A stretch of DNA of 64,000 bases, taken from assembly GCF_003625485.1 (NCBI RefSeq), contig NZ_RAIR01000008.1:62001-126000 (forward strand), in the 5' to 3' direction. The number at the start of each line of letters is the position of its first letter. Within the stretch, counting starts at the first letter, position 1. The position numbers and the translations under genes were made by a program. The stretch comes from Butyrivibrio sp. CB08 (GTDB taxonomy: Bacteria > Bacillota > Clostridia > Lachnospirales > Lachnospiraceae). The notes beneath the pieces were generated by a model. It ran no database searches, had not been told where the DNA came from, and saw only the letters and a list, made by a program, of their open reading frames with translations. This document shows, one piece after another, positions 18,504-27,618 of this stretch.

Positions 18504-20903
18504 TTAATCGTTTTTCTTGACCTTTTTTAACATTACCACATAGGCGCCTATGATTGCCAGTGCTGCAATAGAGCAGACAATACCGGAAACTCTGCCCTCA
18601 GGGGTGTATGTAACCCTGATATTATGCACTCCTTCAGAGACAGGGATCGCCATAAGGCCGTAATCAGCTGTGTATATAGGTGTTTTCACTCCATCTACCT
18701 GGCAACTGAACCCTTCAGTATTTGGAACTGAGAAAAAGAGAAGTCTGTCTCCTTCAATATTACTGGTAACAGCGCTAAATCCATAAGTATCAGTTTCAAA
18801 ACTTTCGCAGGAAGTCTTAGCTCTGTCCTTGCAGGCAAGTGTAAACTCGTAGTAGTTAATTGGATTCTCTGTGAGCTGCTCTGCAGTAAGCTCCTTCATA
18901 TCAAGCTTACCCGTAAGCTTTATTGCATCCTCATCAGATAATATCAATACCCTTGCAAGATCAAGATCCTGCTCCTTAGCCTCAAGGTCCTCCCATTCCG
19001 ACTCTGTTATGAAATTATCGTAGGTAAATCCCATAGGGATATAGTTGGTGTTCTCAAAGATATCAAAGCCATCCTGGGTATCAACATAAACATAGCCGTC
19101 AGTACCTTCGTCATTGAAATACACCCTGTTTTTGCTGATTACAGCATTTTCAAAGTAGTACTTAGCAGACAGGATAGCCCTTATTCCAGCTCTTTCTACA
19201 GGAATATTGGTCTCAACTGTCCTAGTTATCCCTGCTGATCCCTCAAGGAAGTCAAAGACTTCAGAAGGAACAGTACTTAAAAAGCAGTGGATAGAAGGTA
19301 TCCCCCAGACCATATCATAGTTGGTGGATGTCGAATCCACCTCTCCTCTCAGGAACTGACTCTGGTCAACCTCCACCTTGTTAAAGAGCATCTGCTCCTG
19401 CCACATCTCTTTTCCCGTGTCACTTATGATGGAGCTGCCATTCATGACAGGGACATAGGTTGCTATAACGCAGGATACTATCACAAGCCCCAGCACTATG
19501 GCATCTCTTATGTATCTCTTCTTGGGCAAAAGAAATACTGCCACAATAAGGAATATCACCAGAATACCGGTAAAAAGAACGTCCCTTAGGAAAATCGAGG
19601 AGTTCTCCGTCATGTTAAAGAACTCTATCTCTCCGTTTTCATCTGTGGAAGGCAGCAGGTATAAGAGCGAAAAGAATAAGAAAAAGAGAACTTCTAAAGC
19701 CGCGCCTTTTTTTAGCTGATCAGTTCTGCCCCTTTCAGCTACCTGTACCGTCTCAAGGCTCATGATAAGAACCGGTATATAGAACCACCTTGCATAATAT
19801 GAATTGTTAAAAAGCGAATATGAAGAATTAAGAACCGGTATAAGCGCAGTCACAAGAAAGATAATAGTAAGTGTCTTCTCCCACCTGCACTTTTTCCTGT
19901 TCATCAAAAAGAAAGCAATTACTCCAGCTATTCCAAACATTGGAAGGTAAGTTGCAAGAGAAGCATTCTTAACAGTCGTTGTATAGAACAAAGTACCCTT
20001 GCCAATAATATCAGGGAGCATAACAAGGCTCTTAAATATATCCCAGATAAGCTTGCCACTTGGATATATCAGCATATTATAGCCAGTAAGCACGTTACTG
20101 AGCCTGGAATTACCATGAATTCCATAAAAAGCCGGCAACAGGAAAAATCCGGCAAGTAAAACACCTGTCGCTATTCCAAGTACAAACCTTCCCTGCCTTA
20201 CCAGAAATTCCTTAATATTCTCGCATTTCACGTATCGAACCAGAAAATAGATAACCAGAAATAGAACCTGACCAAAGAAGAAATAGTAGTTAATGATGGA
20301 CATAAACGCCGTCATAACCACAAACTTTATAAACTTTCTACCAGAAAGCTTAACCTTGCCATCAGCAAAGCTCTCTTCTTCCATCAGTTCCTCAAACAGA
20401 ATCAGATAAAGCGGAAAAAAGCACACTGAATCCGTAAAATGATTGAACACTATATTGCAGGCATTAAACCCGGAAAACGCATACAGATACCCGCCGATCA
20501 TTGCATAGGTATACTTATTAACATATCTTCTGATATACAGATAAGCCGTTGTTGCCGCTATACCATACTTAAGCGCCATCAAAAACGGCATAAGATAGGG
20601 AATCGCCCCTTCAGGAAAAAGAACTGTCACCCAAAAGAATGGACTTCCCCACAGATAAAACGAGAAATCACCAGCCATGGATCCACCCAGATCCACATTC
20701 CAGTTCCAGAAAAACTCTCCGCTCCTGACCGCTCTGTGCGCCAGTATATAGAACGGAATCTGCTGCACATTATAATCCCCATAATAAAAGAACGGCAGTC
20801 CTCTGGACACCAATATCGGCGTAATCGCCAATATATACATCAGAACCCCGCTCAAAAGCATTACTATTACTGTATTTTGCTCTCTCTTTTCCGTCTCTCT
20901 CAT
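18504..20903 (-). CDS. YfhO family multi-pass membrane protein
   Basis: This protein of about 799 residues has 12-14 transmembrane segments. The conserved N-terminal loop DYNVQQIPFYILAHRAVRSG and the segment GGYLYAFSGFNACNIVFNHF are typical of the YfhO/GT-C-like family, members of which help glycosylate lipoteichoic acid or wall polymers. The last ~200 residues are mostly extracytoplasmic before a final helix and a basic KKVKKND end. The start is uncertain: ATG at 20903 is chosen over an in-frame GTG at 20912, and neither has a good ribosome binding site. The 141-bp palindromic element lies just upstream. Confidence 0.88.
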   Translation of the reverse strand: MRETEKREQNTVIVMLLSGVLMYILAITPILVSRGLPFFYYGDYNVQQIPFYILAHRAVRSGEFFWNWNVDLGGSMAGDFSFYLWGSPFFWVTVLFPEGAIPYLMPFLMALKYGIAATTAYLYIRRYVNKYTYAMIGGYLYAFSGFNACNIVFNHFTDSVCFFPLYLILFEELMEEESFADGKVKLSGRKFIKFVVMTAFMSIINYYFFFGQVLFLVIYFLVRYVKCENIKEFLVRQGRFVLGIATGVLLAGFFLLPAFYGIHGNSRLSNVLTGYNMLIYPSGKLIWDIFKSLVMLPDIIGKGTLFYTTTVKNASLATYLPMFGIAGVIAFFLMNRKKCRWEKTLTIIFLVTALIPVLNSSYSLFNNSYYARWFYIPVLIMSLETVQVAERGRTDQLKKGAALEVLFFLFFSLLYLLPSTDENGEIEFFNMTENSSIFLRDVLFTGILVIFLIVAVFLLPKKRYIRDAIVLGLVIVSCVIATYVPVMNGSSIISDTGKEMWQEQMLFNKVEVDQSQFLRGEVDSTSTNYDMVWGIPSIHCFLSTVPSEVFDFLEGSAGITRTVETNIPVERAGIRAILSAKYYFENAVISKNRVYFNDEGTDGYVYVDTQDGFDIFENTNYIPMGFTYDNFITESEWEDLEAKEQDLDLARVLILSDEDAIKLTGKLDMKELTAEQLTENPINYYEFTLACKDRAKTSCESFETDTYGFSAVTSNIEGDRLLFFSVPNTEGFSCQVDGVKTPIYTADYGLMAIPVSEGVHNIRVTYTPEGRVSGIVCSIAALAIIGAYVVMLKKVKKND

Positions 20904-20964
20904 ACTGCTCACACAAACCCGTTAAACTTTTCTCAAACATGATTATACCACTTTTTAAACTAAA

Positions 20965-21105
20965 TACGGGACTGAAAGAATAGTATATTCTTCGCAGGGC
21001 CTTTGAGCCGGCCGGTACTTAGCGAGGTATTACCGAGCTTAGTACCGCTGCCAGGCGAAAGGAACGAGAGTGTCCCAAGAAAATATACTATCTTTCAGTC
21101 CCGTA
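20965..21105. repeat. 141-bp palindromic element (MITE-like or structured RNA)
   Basis: The ends are exact inverted complements for 15 bases (20965-20979 and 21091-21105, TACGGGACTGAAAGA and its complement). After single-base interruptions they continue through TAGTATA/TATACTA (20981-20987, 21084-21090) and TTCTT/AAGAA. Inside, CGGTACT/AGTACCG (21013-21019, 21041-21047), AGC/GCT and CCTTT/AAAGG (21000-21004, 21058-21062) extend the fold, leaving an asymmetric loop around 21063-21076. The element ends in TA on both sides. It fills most of the ilvC-yfhO gap. It has no open reading frame. It could be a non-autonomous transposon relic with TA target preference, a structured RNA, or both; a terminator role for ilvC is also possible. 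Confidence 0.75.
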
Positions 21106-21125
21106 ATAATTCAAAAAGTAGATTA

Positions 21126-22169
<1,044 letters not shown>

Positions 22170-22188
22170 TTATTCTTTCTATTTTTCC

Positions 22189-22704
22189 TTATTCATCAAG
22201 GTAAATAACCTTGTCGGTACCTCTGCCAAGACCAGCAATTCCGGTTCTCGCAAGCTCTAAGATCTCATAGCCTTCAAGAAGCTTTAAGAAAGCATCTACT
22301 TTTGACTGGCTACCAGTGATCTCGATAATAAGCGAATCCGGGCTTACATCAACGATGTTGCCTCTAAAGATATTGGCTGTAGCAAGAATGCTCTGCCTCT
22401 TATCTGCCTCAGCTCTTACCTTGACCATGGCAAGCTCTCTGTAGACCGAGTCATCTGGAAGAAGCTCATGAATATCTCTTACATCTACAAGCTTACGCAC
22501 TTGCTTCTCAATCTGGTCAAGTATCACATCATCTCCTGATGCAACGATTGTGATCCTGGTAAACCTTGGATCAGCTGTAACACCGGCTGTAATACTCTCG
22601 ATGTTGTAGCCTCGTCTTGAGAACAAACCTGAAATTCTTGAAAGAACACCAGGGTTGTTATCAACCAAAAGCTGAAAGACTTTTTTCTTAACTTTTGTGC
22701 TCAT
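22189..22704 (-). CDS. ilvN: acetolactate synthase small subunit (copy with ilvC)
   Basis: This 171-residue regulatory subunit has an N-terminal ACT domain (FQLLVDNNPGVLSRISGLFSR...) and the C-terminal ALS small-subunit domain (VDAFLKLLEGYEILELARTG). It binds branched-chain amino acids and activates the catalytic subunit. GAGAGGAG precedes the ATG. It is cotranscribed with ilvC from a consensus promoter. A second small subunit lies at 22989-23471; the two are clearly paralogues (FSRRGYNIESI versus FSRRNFNIDSL) but well diverged. Confidence 0.95.
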   Translation of the reverse strand: MSTKVKKKVFQLLVDNNPGVLSRISGLFSRRGYNIESITAGVTADPRFTRITIVASGDDVILDQIEKQVRKLVDVRDIHELLPDDSVYRELAMVKVRAEADKRQSILATANIFRGNIVDVSPDSLIIEITGSQSKVDAFLKLLEGYEILELARTGIAGLGRGTDKVIYLDE

Positions 22705-22735
22705 AAATCTCCTCTCAATCTCAGATATTATCTAG

Positions 22736-22757
22736 CACCTTTAGCACTTTAAAGTGT
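22736..22757 (-). promoter_or_regulatory. operator-like motif in the ilvN-ilvC leader
   Basis: TTTAGCACTTTAAAG (22740-22754) repeats the ilvE leader motif with one mismatch, and CACTTTAAAGTG (22745-22756) is a perfect palindrome. It lies about 75-95 bases after the predicted start of transcription and about 30 bases before the ilvN start codon. Confidence 0.4.
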
Positions 22758-22836
22758 GATGTTTGTATCCTAAATATCTTCGATTTTTCATAGGATTTTG
22801 GTTGAAATTCGACCGTTTTTGAATCAATTAAGTCAA

Positions 22837-22864
22837 ATTATACTCCTTTTAAGGTTTGTGTCAA
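22837..22864 (-). promoter_or_regulatory. consensus sigma-A promoter of ilvN-ilvC
   Basis: TTGACA (22859-22864) and TATAAT (22837-22842), both exact consensus, are separated by 16 bases on the minus strand. The transcript would have a leader of about 125 bases. Confidence 0.85.
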
Positions 22865-22904
22865 CCAAAATTTCTTTTAAACTTTAAACCGCAATCATTT
22901 TACC

Positions 22905-22916
22905 GTACTAAAGTAC
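22905..22916. promoter_or_regulatory. palindrome upstream of the ilvN-ilvC promoter
   Basis: GTACTAAAGTAC has 5-base inverted arms and lies about 40 bases upstream of the -35 box. It resembles the ilvE leader site GTACTTTAGCAC on the opposite strand. Possible operator. Confidence 0.4.
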
Positions 22917-22921
22917 CCTTT

Positions 22922-22968
22922 CAAAATAATATCCTGCCAGCAAATATTTCAATCTGCCAGGCAGGATA
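22922..22968 (-). terminator. probable terminator after ilvB-ilvN
   Basis: TATCCTGCC and GGCAGGATA arms (22960-22968 and 22930-22938) enclose a 21-base loop, followed by TTATTTTG on the minus strand. The loop repeats CTGCCAG, so alternative pairing is possible. Confidence 0.65.
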
Positions 22969-22988
22969 AAGATCAGTAAATCAAAAGC

Positions 22989-23471
22989 TTAGTTTTCGTT
23001 GCACTTGGTAAGTGCCACGGTTCCAGTCCTTGCAATCTCAACTATGCTGACGCTCTTAAGCATCTCAATAAAGAGCTCGATCCTCTCGGAGGTATCACAG
23101 ATCTGGATGATCATAAGATTCTTACTCATATCTACGATCTGGGCATTCATGATCTGGCAGTTCTCCATGATATCCCTTCGGTTTTCCTTGTTGTATTTAA
23201 CCTTAATAAGCATGAGCTCTCTGTTTATGGACATGCTCTCCTTAAAAGTCTTAACCTTGATGACATCGATCTTTTTATTGAGCTGCTTTTCAATCTGCTC
23301 AATGGTCCTCTCATCTCCTGTTGAGACGATAGTCATGCAGGACACAGCCCTGTCAGCTGTTTCACCAACAACTAGAGAGTCGATATTAAAATTCCTTCTT
23401 GAGAAAAGACCTGCTACCTTGGAAAGTACACCAGCTCTGTTCTCTACTAGTACTGAATATATTCTCTTCAT
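22989..23471 (-). CDS. ilvH: acetolactate synthase small subunit (copy with ilvB)
   Basis: This second regulatory subunit, about 160 residues, has an ACT domain (YSVLVENRAGVLSKVAGLFSRR) and the C-terminal small-subunit domain (ELFIEMLKSVSIVEIARTGT). ATG at 23471 is preferred over one two codons earlier because AAGGGA is then properly spaced. It follows ilvB by 21 bases and is probably its direct partner. The symbol is used only to separate the two paralogues. Confidence 0.93.
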   Translation of the reverse strand: MKRIYSVLVENRAGVLSKVAGLFSRRNFNIDSLVVGETADRAVSCMTIVSTGDERTIEQIEKQLNKKIDVIKVKTFKESMSINRELMLIKVKYNKENRRDIMENCQIMNAQIVDMSKNLMIIQICDTSERIELFIEMLKSVSIVEIARTGTVALTKCNEN

Positions 23472-23492
23472 ATTCATTCCCTTTATCTGTTA

Positions 23493-25127
23493 TCAGTATT
23501 TTGTAAGTTCCATCGGATCAACTCTTACTTCCATAAGAGCTGCGTTGTCATCCTTAAGGAAAGCTTCAAGTTCTCCATCAAGATTACTGTTTCCGTCAAC
23601 CTTTACATATTCCATATCATAAGCCGCAGCTATAAGTGAAAGATCTGGGTCACCCTTAAGCTCTACCATTGAATATGCATCATTATAAGCGTAGTGCTGA
23701 TGCTCTCTTACCATTCCAAGGAATCCGTTCTTAAGAACAACTATCTTAACAGGGATCCTGTACTGTCTCATGGTTGCAAGCTCCATCATGCTCATCTGGA
23801 ATGCTCCGTCACCAATAACAGCCACAACCTGCTTGCTGTGATCAGCAAGTTTTGCTCCCATGGCTGCAGGAATTGAATAACCCATGGTTCCCATTCCGCC
23901 GGATGTAAGGAATCGTCCGTTCTTTACAATGTGATAAGCGCAGGACCAGATCTGATTCTGTCCTACATCAGCCACATATACAGCGTCGTCCTTCATGGCA
24001 AGAGACAATCTTGAGAGAAAGTCCTTAGGCTCAACATATGCCTCGATTGAATAGTCCGGTTCACGCTCAGAACCCATTTCTTCTTTATACTGCTTAAGAA
24101 GGTCCACCCATTCCTTGTGGTCATCAGCATGATCGTCCTGTTCGAGGAAATCATTGAAGATGTGCTTGATATCTCCAACAAGAGGAATTGTTGGTCCTAC
24201 GTTCTTACCAATCTCTGCCGGGTCAACATCTATGTGTACCATAACCTTGTTCTCAGTTATAAGATCAGGTCTGTTCACAGCTCTGTCAGCCACTCTTGCT
24301 CCCACCATAAGCAGAAGATCTGATTCATTCATGGCCCTGTTGGCATAAGGCTGACCATTGTTGCCCACCATGCCAAAGTACAGAGGATGCTCAGATGGCA
24401 TAACGCCAATTCCCATCATGGTTGATACAACTGGAACGTCATTGAGCTCAGCAAACTTTACGAGCTCTTTTGTGGCTCCGCTTAAGTGAACACCACCACC
24501 CACGCAGATAATAGGTCTCTTTGCCTTTTCGACCTCTTTGATGACTTTCTTGATCTGTACGATATTGCCCTTAACTGTAGGCTTATAGGATCTCATTGAT
24601 ATAGTCTCAGGATAAGCGAACTTGGCCGTCATCTCAGCAAGTTGGATATCATAAGGAATATCAATAAGAACAGGTCCTTTTCTACCACTGTTGGCAATAA
24701 AGAAAGCCTCCTTAAACACCCTGGGGATATCATTTACATCCCTGATCAGGTAACTGTACTTAACAAAGGACTCCACAGCTCCTGTGATATCCGCTTCCTG
24801 GAACACATCTGATCCGATCATATCAGAATTGACCTGGCCTGTTATGGCGATCATAGGGATAGAATCAGCATAAGCTGTAGCAATGCCAGTGATAAGATTA
24901 GTGGCACCAGGGCCGGATGTGACGGCGCAGACTCCCACCTTGCCGCTGATCCTGGCATAACCGCTTGCGCAGTGCGCTGCATTCTGCTCAGTTCTTATAA
25001 GAACAGTCTTGATCTTGGTTGAAAGAATACTGTTCCAGAAAGGGTCAATGGCAACTCCGGAATATCCAAAGATAACCTCTGTATTTTCCTTTTCAAGGCA
25101 TTTTACAATGGCCTCTGCTCCGATCAT
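23493..25127 (-). CDS. ilvB: acetolactate synthase large subunit
   Basis: This ThDP enzyme forms 2-acetolactate or 2-aceto-2-hydroxybutyrate. The 544-residue protein has the catalytic glutamate in RTEQNAAHCASGYAR, the FAD/central domain and the ThDP-binding GDGAFQMSMMELATMRQ. The N-terminal motif usually written FGYPGGAxxPxYD reads FGYSGVAIDPFWNSI, an uncommon variant, and the chain is somewhat shorter than the usual 560-590. GGAGG lies seven bases before the ATG. It starts only 28 bases after metH, so it is probably cotranscribed with that gene. Confidence 0.93.
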   Translation of the reverse strand: MIGAEAIVKCLEKENTEVIFGYSGVAIDPFWNSILSTKIKTVLIRTEQNAAHCASGYARISGKVGVCAVTSGPGATNLITGIATAYADSIPMIAITGQVNSDMIGSDVFQEADITGAVESFVKYSYLIRDVNDIPRVFKEAFFIANSGRKGPVLIDIPYDIQLAEMTAKFAYPETISMRSYKPTVKGNIVQIKKVIKEVEKAKRPIICVGGGVHLSGATKELVKFAELNDVPVVSTMMGIGVMPSEHPLYFGMVGNNGQPYANRAMNESDLLLMVGARVADRAVNRPDLITENKVMVHIDVDPAEIGKNVGPTIPLVGDIKHIFNDFLEQDDHADDHKEWVDLLKQYKEEMGSEREPDYSIEAYVEPKDFLSRLSLAMKDDAVYVADVGQNQIWSCAYHIVKNGRFLTSGGMGTMGYSIPAAMGAKLADHSKQVVAVIGDGAFQMSMMELATMRQYRIPVKIVVLKNGFLGMVREHQHYAYNDAYSMVELKGDPDLSLIAAAYDMEYVKVDGNSNLDGELEAFLKDDNAALMEVRVDPMELTKY

Positions 25128-25155
25128 ATCTTATCCTCCATAGGTTTATTCTATG

Positions 25156-27618
25156 TTATTCAAAAAGAAGCTTCTTAACTACTCTGACTGCTTCTGCAGC
25201 ATCTGCAGAATATCCATCAGCACCGATCTCTGTAGCAAAATCCGGGGTGACGACAGCTCCGCCAATGATTATCTTGGCTGTGATGCCCTGACTTCTTGCA
25301 TACTCCACCACGTTTTTCATCTCCTTCATAGTGGTTGTCATAAGGGCTGAAAGAGCTATAACCTTGGCATCGTTTTCCTTGGCAGCTTTAACTATCTCTT
25401 CCTTAGGTACATCTTTTCCAAGGTCGATCACATTAAAACCATAGTTTTTAAGCATAAGTGCTACCAGGTTTTTACCAATATCATGGATATCTCCATGAAC
25501 GGTTGCTATGACGACTGTAGGAAGGACTTCTGAATCATCCTTGTCCTTTTGAAGAAGCGGCTCAAGGATCGCTATTGAAAGCTTCATGGCCTCAGCACCT
25601 GAAATAAGCTGAGGAAGGAAGTATTTGCCCTTGTCAAATAGTTCTCCTACCTCGTTGATTGCAGGCATAAGAGCTTCGTCCAAAATAGCCTTGGGCTCGA
25701 TACCATTTTCTATTGCTTTTGAAGTATCTTTTTCTATGGACCTCTTGGATCCCTTTAAAACGTCCTGTTTTATTATAGCAAGGAAATCGTCACCTGTAGA
25801 AGGCGCAATATTACTGTCTTTTGGCTGTGGCGATTTTAATGTATCGTCAGCATACCTTGCCATTCTCTCTATATATCTGCCGTCAGCACCTTCTTTGTTC
25901 TTGAGAAGATCCGACGCAAACGCAGCATTTACCAGCATCTCCTGAGACGGATTGGCGATTGCCATGGTAAGTCCCTTTGAAATAGCCATGGTGAGAAATG
26001 CAGTATTAACATTCATTCTCTCTGGAAGGCCAAAAGAGATATTGGAAAGACCGCAGATTGTCGCAAAGCCGTTTTCGTAGCAGTAGCTTATGGTATCTAA
26101 AGTGTTGATGGCCGCCTTGGGGTCAGCTCCCACAGTGGCAACAAGACCATCCACCACGATATCTTCTTTACCAAGTCCCGCCTTTACAGCCAGATCATAG
26201 AGCTCATTTATATTGCTTATCTTCTCTTCCTGATCCTTTGGGAGTCCCTCTTTACTAAGAGGCAAAAGAACGAACATCGCTCCGTACTTTTTGGCAAGAG
26301 GAAGGAACTTCTCAGCTTTTCCCTTCTCAAGAGAAATAGAATTCATTAAAGCTCTTCCAGGATATATTCTAAGAGCAGCTTCCATTACCTCAGCGCTTGA
26401 AGTATCGATACAAAGAGGGAGACTTGTTATGGTGCCAACTTCGTTAAGTACAGTTAGCATCATCTCTTTTTCATCGATACCGCTCATACCAACGTTAATA
26501 TCAAGAATAGAAGCTCCCTCTTTTTCCTGACTCTCAGCATATTCTGTAACCAGGTCAAGGCTTCCTTCACGAAGCTGAGCCTGAAGTTTCTTTTTACCGG
26601 TTGGATTGATCCTCTCACCAACGATCATGAACAGGTCATCCATATCAAAGGAAAGGGCCCTTCTCTCAGAAGAAAGATATCTTCTTCCTACCATCTTTCT
26701 TGGAATAGGATTGCCCTCCGGGTCTCTTATGCTGGAAGGATCAACTGATGAGTAGGTCTCATGTATTCTTTTAATAAACAAAGGAGTCGTTCCGCAGCAT
26801 CCGCCAATGATGGTAGCTCCTTTGTCGATAAGTCGCTTCATCTCCTTGGTAAAGAGCTCCTCATCCATATCATATCCGGTGTTGCCGTCCTCATCCACGC
26901 TGGGAAGTCCAGCATTTGGCTTGGCAATAACAGGAATACTTGTAACAGAAGCCATCTTCCTGATTATGTCTTCCATTCTGTCAGGGCCTGTTGAGCAGTT
27001 CGCTCCGATGGCAGCAGCTCCAAGTGCCTCCATAGTAATTGCACTGGATTCAGGGTCTGATCCAAAAAGAGTTCTTCCATCAGGTTCAAAGGTAAGTGTT
27101 ACTATAACTGCTATGTCACATACTTCCTTGGCAGCGATAAGTGCTGCTCTGCACTCCTGAAGACTCATCATGGTCTCAACTACAAGAATGTCACATCCAG
27201 CATCCACGAGGATCCTGATCTGCTCCTTGTAAACATCTATAAGCTCCTCAAAATCAAGGTCTCCGATAGGCTTAAGCTGACGACCAGTCATGGTAATATC
27301 ACCAGCAACTAACGCTTTTCCGCCTGTCGCCTCTTTGGACAGTTCTACTAACTGTGTGTTGACACTTACTATCTCATCCGAAAGCCCATAATCTGAAAGC
27401 TTGATCCTGTTTCCTGTAAATGTTGGCGCATAAACGATATCAGAGCCAGCTTCCACATAAGCTCTCTGAAGATCTATCATCACCTGTCTGTGCTCAAGTA
27501 TCCACTTCTCAGGGCATACGCCTGCAGGCATTCCAGCCTTCATAAGATTTGAACCTGTAGCTCCATCCAGGAAAACTATTCTATTTTTACAAAACTCCAA
27601 AAACTCCTGTCTGTTCAC
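25156..27618 (-). CDS. metH: cobalamin-dependent methionine synthase without reactivation domain
   Basis: This 820-residue protein joins three modules. The first is a homocysteine methyltransferase barrel with zinc cysteines in IGANCSTGP and IGGCCGTTP. The second is a pterin-binding methyltetrahydrofolate domain (MIVGERINPTGKKKLQ onwards). The third is a B12-binding module with cap helices and the base-off histidine in TVHGDIHDIGKNLVALML. The C-terminal AdoMet-binding reactivation domain of E. coli MetH is absent, as is common in Firmicutes, where a separate protein may do this. No SAM riboswitch precedes it; its start overlaps the acyltransferase stop by four bases. Confidence 0.94.
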   Translation of the reverse strand: MNRQEFLEFCKNRIVFLDGATGSNLMKAGMPAGVCPEKWILEHRQVMIDLQRAYVEAGSDIVYAPTFTGNRIKLSDYGLSDEIVSVNTQLVELSKEATGGKALVAGDITMTGRQLKPIGDLDFEELIDVYKEQIRILVDAGCDILVVETMMSLQECRAALIAAKEVCDIAVIVTLTFEPDGRTLFGSDPESSAITMEALGAAAIGANCSTGPDRMEDIIRKMASVTSIPVIAKPNAGLPSVDEDGNTGYDMDEELFTKEMKRLIDKGATIIGGCCGTTPLFIKRIHETYSSVDPSSIRDPEGNPIPRKMVGRRYLSSERRALSFDMDDLFMIVGERINPTGKKKLQAQLREGSLDLVTEYAESQEKEGASILDINVGMSGIDEKEMMLTVLNEVGTITSLPLCIDTSSAEVMEAALRIYPGRALMNSISLEKGKAEKFLPLAKKYGAMFVLLPLSKEGLPKDQEEKISNINELYDLAVKAGLGKEDIVVDGLVATVGADPKAAINTLDTISYCYENGFATICGLSNISFGLPERMNVNTAFLTMAISKGLTMAIANPSQEMLVNAAFASDLLKNKEGADGRYIERMARYADDTLKSPQPKDSNIAPSTGDDFLAIIKQDVLKGSKRSIEKDTSKAIENGIEPKAILDEALMPAINEVGELFDKGKYFLPQLISGAEAMKLSIAILEPLLQKDKDDSEVLPTVVIATVHGDIHDIGKNLVALMLKNYGFNVIDLGKDVPKEEIVKAAKENDAKVIALSALMTTTMKEMKNVVEYARSQGITAKIIIGGAVVTPDFATEIGADGYSADAAEAVRVVKKLLFE

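Noticed and set aside
20965..21105. CRISPR repeat or integron attC site
   Set aside because: There is only one copy, no spacer array, no integrase, and the symmetry spans the full 141 bases.
22705..22836. A T-box, riboswitch or leader-peptide attenuator before ilvN-ilvC
   Set aside because: No T-box signature (GGTGG-type antiterminator) is seen. The short frame starting near 22780 encodes a peptide with few branched-chain residues and no ribosome binding site.
25156..27618. Possible truncation of metH
   Set aside because: Absence of the AdoMet reactivation domain is normal in many Firmicute enzymes; the chain ends cleanly after the B12 domain.
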